This document shows positions 6,301-6,672 of a stretch of 6,672 nucleotides of DNA, in pieces. Position 1 is the first letter of the stretch, and the number at the start of each line of letters is the position of its first letter. Below the pieces are notes generated by a model. The model worked only from the letters and a program-made list of their open reading frames with translations, did no database searches and was not told where the DNA came from. The translations under genes were made by a program, and so were the position numbers. The DNA lies in the NCBI GenBank assembly GCA_934526015.1, contig CAKSZY010000053.1, positions 1 to 6,672 on the forward strand. The letters are read 5' to 3'. This stretch comes from an uncultured Dokdonella sp. Its GTDB lineage: Bacteria > Pseudomonadota > Gammaproteobacteria > Xanthomonadales > Rhodanobacteraceae.

Positions 6301-6491
6301 CCGGTTCGGCCAGCCGCGCGACGATCGGCGTCGTCATCATCTTCGGCGTGGCCTTCTCGACCCTGCTGTCGCTCTACGTGGTACCGGCGTTCTACGCGCT
6401 GCTTGCGCCGTACACGCGTTCGCCGGAAGCGCTCGCCCAGGAACTCGAGAAACTCGAAACGGAAACCCCGTCGGTCGGCGGCCACGCCTGA
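3357..6491 (+). CDS. RND multidrug efflux permease, HAE-1 family
   Basis: The 1044-residue protein is the inner-membrane, proton-driven pump of a tripartite efflux system, and its length is typical of the AcrB/MexB family. TM1 is at about 11-29. Periplasmic porter loop 1 runs to about 335, TM2-TM6 to about 485, TM7 at about 529-549, periplasmic loop 2 to about 855, and TM8-TM12 to about 1015. The proton-relay residues are present: D401-D402 in TM4 (GLVVDDAIVVLEN), K928 in TM10 (GLAAKNGILIVEF), and R958 and T965 in TM11 (RLRPILMTS). The Asp-Asp pair and AAKN point to hydrophobic/amphiphilic drug exporters (HAE) and not to heavy-metal pumps. The porter segment YPGASAAVVETRITQ is also family-typical. 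The ATG at 3357 has a GGAG 7 bases upstream, and the start MILSDIAIKRPVFA is the usual RND N-terminus. No frameshift or missing key residue is seen. No outer-membrane factor gene follows within the window. Substrates are unknown, so no symbol is given. Confidence 0.96.
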   Translation: MILSDIAIKRPVFATVVSLLLVVLGILSFTRLTLRELPAIDPPIVSVDVTYPGASAAVVETRITQILEDALAGIEGVDIIDSRSQNGRASVSMEFSLTRDIEAAANDVRDAVSRVMDRMPEEADPPQVAKVESDADVIIWFNMRSDSMDALELTDYADRYIVDRMSAIDGVARVQTGGAQRYAMRIWLDRTALAARNLAVSDVENALQRENVELPAGRIESDTRDFTLRVQRGYQTPEDFAAMTIAKGADGYLVRLGDVARVERGSQERRSYLRSNGQPNVGIGIVKTSTANSLDVARAAREEVERIRPTLPAGTEMFVAYDSTLFIEAAVERVYATLIEAGLLVVIVIFLFLGSLRSALIPAVTVPVCLIAAFIALYAFGYTINLLTLLALVLCIGLVVDDAIVVLENIQRRVDLGEPPLVAARRGTAQVAFAVIATTAVLVAVFLPVGFMEGNTGRLFRELSVTLAGAVALSAFVALTLTPMMSSKLVRRHTEPRGFNAWVHRRLDALTRAYRSQIERAGRHRGLYALAMFGVLVAAGLLSLLLIWRVPSELAPTEDRGVFMVSITGPEGAGFDYTVAQVQQVEQRFRDLIGEDGPIERINTRVPGSWGAGEEMHSGHATVFLKEWSKRDVTTIEVAESVRRDLADLPGVRAMPSVRTGLVRGGGQPVRFVLGGPDYAELVVWRDRMLERMEQNPQLTNVDSDYKETRPQLRVVIDHVRAADLGVSAQEIGRTLETMMGSRRVTTYVEDGEEYYVMLQAQSDDRAAPADLANLYVRSQRSGELIPLANLVSLTEVAEPGQLNRFNRLRAITLTAGLAPGYPLGEALAWMEQVAGEELPGSAQIDYKGDSREFKRAGGAVMFTFVLALLVIYLVLAAQFESFIHPVVIMLTVPLAVFGALVGLWITGGSLNLFSQIGIVMLVGLAAKNGILIVEFANQLRDEGRDVADAVAEAASVRLRPILMTSVATIAGAIPLVIAGGPGSASRATIGVVIIFGVAFSTLLSLYVVPAFYALLAPYTRSPEALAQELEKLETETPSVGGHA

Positions 6492-6497
6492 ACCCCG

Positions 6498-6517
6498 CCA
6501 CGCCGCGCGCGGTGTGG
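6498..6517 (+). terminator. Hairpin just past the pump stop; possible operon terminator
   Basis: CCACGCCG (6498-6505) pairs with CGGTGTGG (6510-6517), with one G-T wobble, around a CGCG loop. It starts 7 bases after the stop codon, a usual place for a terminator or 3' mRNA-protecting hairpin. It lacks a following T-run, so it is not a textbook intrinsic terminator. Confidence 0.4.
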
Positions 6518-6589
6518 TGCGAGCCGATCCACCATCGACACCTCATGGCCAGTGCTTTGCGTGCAGGGGGTGGAATGACTGCACTCTGG

Positions 6590-6668
6590 CGAAAGCGCAT
6601 GCCTGTCCCTTCTCCCCGTTGCGACGGGGAGAAGGTGCGGCGGCAGCCGCGGATGAGGGGCGCTTTCG
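6590..6668. repeat. Palindromic intergenic repeat able to fold as a three-way junction
   Basis: An outer 9-bp stem pairs CGAAAGCGC (6590-6598) exactly with GCGCTTTCG (6660-6668). Inside are a long hairpin, CCTTCTCCCCG (6608-6618) with CGGGGAGAAGG (6625-6635), which can add a T-A pair to make 12 bp, and a short hairpin, GCGGC (6637-6641) with GCCGC (6646-6650). The CTTCTCCCC...GGGGAGAAGG core followed by GGATGAGGGG resembles a repeat I know as common between genes in Xanthomonas-like and other high-GC proteobacteria. It is probably a REP-like or MITE-like unit. It could also act as an mRNA 3' stabiliser or transcription barrier. Copy number cannot be seen from one window. Confidence 0.6.
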
Positions 6669-6672
6669 TGCT

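Noticed and set aside
3267..6485. A 1072-codon open frame on the minus strand opposite the pump gene
   Set aside because: It mirrors the pump codons, is extremely rich in His, Arg, Asp, Gln and Gly, and has no domain or ribosome binding site. Such antisense frames are a by-product of GC-rich third codon positions.
1..6672. CRISPR array, tRNA, rRNA or riboswitch
   Set aside because: No regularly spaced repeats, tRNA-like cloverleaf, conserved rRNA segment or known aptamer core could be seen by reading both strands.

Overview
This window reads as chromosomal DNA from a high-GC proteobacterium. The best guess is a gammaproteobacterium of the Xanthomonas/Lysobacter group. That rests on strongly GC-biased third codon positions, the style of the transport proteins and a C-rich/G-rich palindromic intergenic repeat at the right end. 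It is inference, since no rRNA or marker gene is present.

Left part (1 to about 845) is a mobile patch. It opens with the C-terminal tail of an IS110-family transposase, probably of the IS1111 subgroup. A non-coding stretch of roughly 300 bases follows, containing a strong hairpin, where IS1111 elements are expected to encode their guide (seek/bridge) RNA. Next is a small unit that looks like an integron gene cassette: a GTTAGGG core, one 80-codon gene of unknown function with a good ribosome binding site, then a short and probably degenerate attC-like site. One branch of IS1111 elements is known to insert into attC sites, so the two halves of this patch support each other.

Middle part (846 to 2275) has a stretch of about 390 bases with no convincing gene. 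A leftward gene follows, coding for a 215-residue HEPN-type protein with an R-N-x3-H motif (putative RNase or nucleic-acid-linked function). A 391-base divergent intergenic region then separates it from a rightward efflux operon and holds two small dyad-symmetric sites.

Right part (2276 to 6491) is a two-gene operon for a tripartite RND efflux pump: a lipoprotein periplasmic adaptor (350 residues) and an HAE-1 type inner-membrane proton/drug antiporter (1044 residues). Both look intact. No outer-membrane channel gene follows, so the pump probably uses a TolC-like channel encoded elsewhere. An 11-codon mini-frame bridges the two genes, overlapping the stop of the first and the start of the second by ATGA on each side. 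A hairpin lies just past the pump stop codon. A palindromic repeat that can fold as a three-way junction closes the window.

The efflux operon is ordinary. The most interesting part is the IS1111/attC/cassette neighbourhood with its orphan small gene, followed by the HEPN protein next to it. I see no clear evidence for a wholly new multi-gene system.
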